The notes beneath the pieces are model-generated. The model had not been told where the DNA came from. It saw only the letters and a program-made list of their open reading frames with translations, and ran no database searches. The position numbers and the translations under genes are program-made. Positions 62,401-64,000 of a stretch of DNA of 64,000 nucleotides are shown here, piece by piece (the stretch's first letter is position 1; the number at the start of each line of letters is the position of its first letter). The DNA lies in the NCBI GenBank assembly GCA_963693085.1, contig OY856410.1:1390537863-1390601862 (forward strand), given 5' to 3'. Origin of the DNA: Alisma plantago-aquatica. Lineage: Eukaryota > Streptophyta > Magnoliopsida > Alismatales > Alismataceae.

Positions 62401-62710
62401 TAGCTAGACCTGTTGTCTTAAGATCATGTAGTTTAGTGGTAGTACATGTATATGCGTAAGTTTGTTGTTCAATATGTAATATCAAAAGTTGTAAAAATTC
62501 ATGTTTTAATTATATGTTGAATGGTGAACATGTTTTGTATGGTTTTATTATCGTTGTGCATGTGTTACTGATTATTTCCTTCTGACTTCTTCTGGTTTTA
62601 TTCTTCTTAGCCTAGTGTGTGGGGTTTAAATTAGGATTCTCACTGAGGTGAGGGTTTCAATTTGGACGCCACACATTGGATTTAGTTTTAGAAAATCCGG
62701 GGACATCACA
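59450..62710 (+). mobile_element. Solo LTR of LARD family B
   Basis: Starts TGTGATAGATTGG and ends ATCCGGGGACATCACA, between perfect ATTGG duplications (59445-59449 and 62711-62715). Its reverse complement is homologous to the LARD-B LTRs over most of its length; landmarks are TACCAAAGAGATAGATCA-like units near 62050 and AAGATCATGTAG... near 62410. It begins with two PPT-type units of about 60 bp (TTTCGAGGAC at 59478 and 59539), one more than the LTR copies in element B. It has a GC-rich middle part (about 60000-60990) whose open frames show no recognisable product. Confidence 0.85.
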
Positions 62711-62715
62711 ATTGG

Positions 62716-63893
62716 TAAAGAAGATAACTCATCAAAACACACCTATGGACCTAAACATGAAGATATATGGATGTGGTGTCCATCCATGGATGGGAGGTTT
62801 ACTACCAGGTCAGCATACAAAATCATAAGGAAACCTAAGGACGTCTTGATACAAGGTGATAGGAATTATATTTGGGAGGCAAGGACAATGAGTAGACTCC
62901 AATTATTTGCATCTTGTTGAGCACGGGGCTTTGATGACCAATGCCAGACTGAAAGCTCGTCTCCTGATGGAGGATAACAAATGTGGTTGGTGCCTATGAG
63001 AGGAGGAAACATTGCTTCATGCCTTGAAAGATTGTACATGGGAGAAACCAGTATGGATGAACGTTCTTCATGGTAAAGGCCTTAATTATTTTTGGGGATT
63101 TACTAAGACAAATACGTGGTAAAAATAGTGTATGGCACAGTCATAGGAGATCTTGCAGACCTTCTTAATCACTTGCAACTACATTTGGAAATGTCATAAT
63201 CTTCATATCTTTGAGAAATCGAGCAGACCCATAGAGCATCAGATGATCTTCATAATCAACAACATTCAAATACATGATCAAGAGAGCAATGCTGTTGTTC
63301 GAGGTGAGAAGCAGGTTAGAATAGACAAATGATCAAAACTGATAGAAGGAAGTTTAAAATTTAACATATATGCATCTAATTGCAAAAGAGAAGCAACCTC
63401 AACTATTGTGGTATGGAACTCGAACGAAGACTGGAATTATGGGTTGGCTTGTAAACATCCTTTCTCATCTGTAATAGTTGCAGAGCTATCAGGAATATTA
63501 CAAGGCCCTTCAGTGTGTACAAGAGAAGCAGGTGTAAGAGATGACAGTGGAGACCGATTGCATGGAAGTTGTTTGTGTTGTCTGTGAAGGCCCTACGATA
63601 AACCCGAGATATGGTTAGTGGATGGTGAATATTTAGAAGATTATAAAGAATGAGTGGAGAGTTGAATACATCTACAAAGAGAAAAATAAAATGGTTGGCA
63701 GTCTAGCTAAGTTCCATTTAAAATCTCATCATAGGGTGTTTCACTATGTAAGTTCACCTCCTGAGCTAGAGGACGTAATAGATTTAGATAAATGTAATGG
63801 TATTAGTACTACCATGTTTAATTCTAATGACATTAGTGATTGTATTAATTTATTAGAATCACTTGCAAGAGGAAGGCAAGATGAATAAAGGAG
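62716..63893 (+). pseudogene. LINE zf-RVT and RNase H
   Basis: zf-RVT: SMDGRFTTRSAYKIIRKPKD and EARTMSRLQLFAS in 62648-62920. Then, after a frame change, HGALMTNARLKARLLM, CGWCL and ETLLHALKDCTW. RNase H: SLKFNIYASNCKREA (the KxNxDxS block, Asp altered to Tyr), WNYGLACKHPFSSVIVAELS (catalytic Glu kept), and near the end MVGSLAKFHLKSHH (the NxxADxLAK block) in 63691-63888. Several stops and frameshifts. Confidence 0.8.
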
Positions 63894-63920
63894 CTTCCTA
63901 ACATTACCCAAAAAAAAGTA

Positions 63921-64000
63921 TAGCAAGGCCATACTATACAAGCCAAGGTATCCAAATCGAGGCCAAAAGATTATACATTGAGTAATCTACAAAACCCTAG
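63921..64000. other. Sequence after LINE tail
   Basis: Eighty bases without a recognisable feature. Confidence 0.3.

Larger units (their letters stand above)
58776..63920 (+). mobile_element. 5'-truncated plant LINE, split by a solo LTR
   Basis: Forward-strand LINE: RT C-terminus (58776-59449), then zf-RVT and RNase H (62716-63893), with an A run at 63910-63917 as its tail. It is interrupted by a 3261-bp LTR flanked by ATTGG. Frames are broken on both sides. Confidence 0.8.

Overview
The window looks like nuclear DNA of a flowering plant with a large, retrotransposon-rich genome. I see no host gene, tRNA, rRNA or CRISPR array. Almost every stretch can be assigned to LTR retrotransposons (Ty1/copia, Ty3/gypsy of Del/Tekay-like and Athila-like type, and large non-coding derivatives of LARD type) or to plant L1-type LINEs. 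All coding regions carry stops or frameshifts, so none is an intact gene. Plant origin rests on Athila-type protease and reverse transcriptase motifs, DUF4283-type LINE ORF1, LINE RNase H tails and tRNA-iMet primer sites. The species cannot be named from the sequence.

Layout, left to right. 1-2324: the start-proximal half of a reverse-oriented gypsy LTR, holding a zone of palindromic AAACGGTCT..AGACCGTTT units. 2325-10110: a decayed copia element (partial 5' LTR, PBS, broken gag, ruined pol, PPT, 3' LTR). 10111-20790: a reverse-oriented gypsy element reduced to protease/gag, PBS and a long LTR; that LTR is split by a nearly full-length reverse-strand LINE (13645-18574). 20791-22422: remains of a second copia (LTR, PBS, gag). 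22423-34034: an Athila-like gypsy element with both LTRs, gag, protease, RT, RNase H, integrase and a post-pol ORF.

34035-58775 is a nested set. A reverse-strand LINE is cut within its RNase H region by a LARD-like element ('B', 35255-56358). One LTR of B carries a second LARD-like element ('A', 35858-43749, target duplication CATGC with one mismatch). The other LTR of B carries a 4.65-kb solo LTR (50703-55353, perfect CCCTG duplication). 57864-58769 is a possible CACTA-like fragment. 58776-63920 is a forward-strand LINE split by a solo LTR of family B (59450-62710, perfect ATTGG duplication).

The elements do not form a pathway; the order of insertion is the main information. Most notable are (i) short phrase-like iterations, some perfect palindromes, in several otherwise different LTR families, at a similar offset from the LTR start in the gypsy-type ones; (ii) a 60-bp unit carrying the pol-end/polypurine motif, repeated at the LTR edge so that the LTR boundary differs by one unit between copies; (iii) two LARD families with different LTRs but a shared non-coding internal domain. 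I did not find a recognisable new enzymatic or defence system. All boundaries and identities were read by eye.
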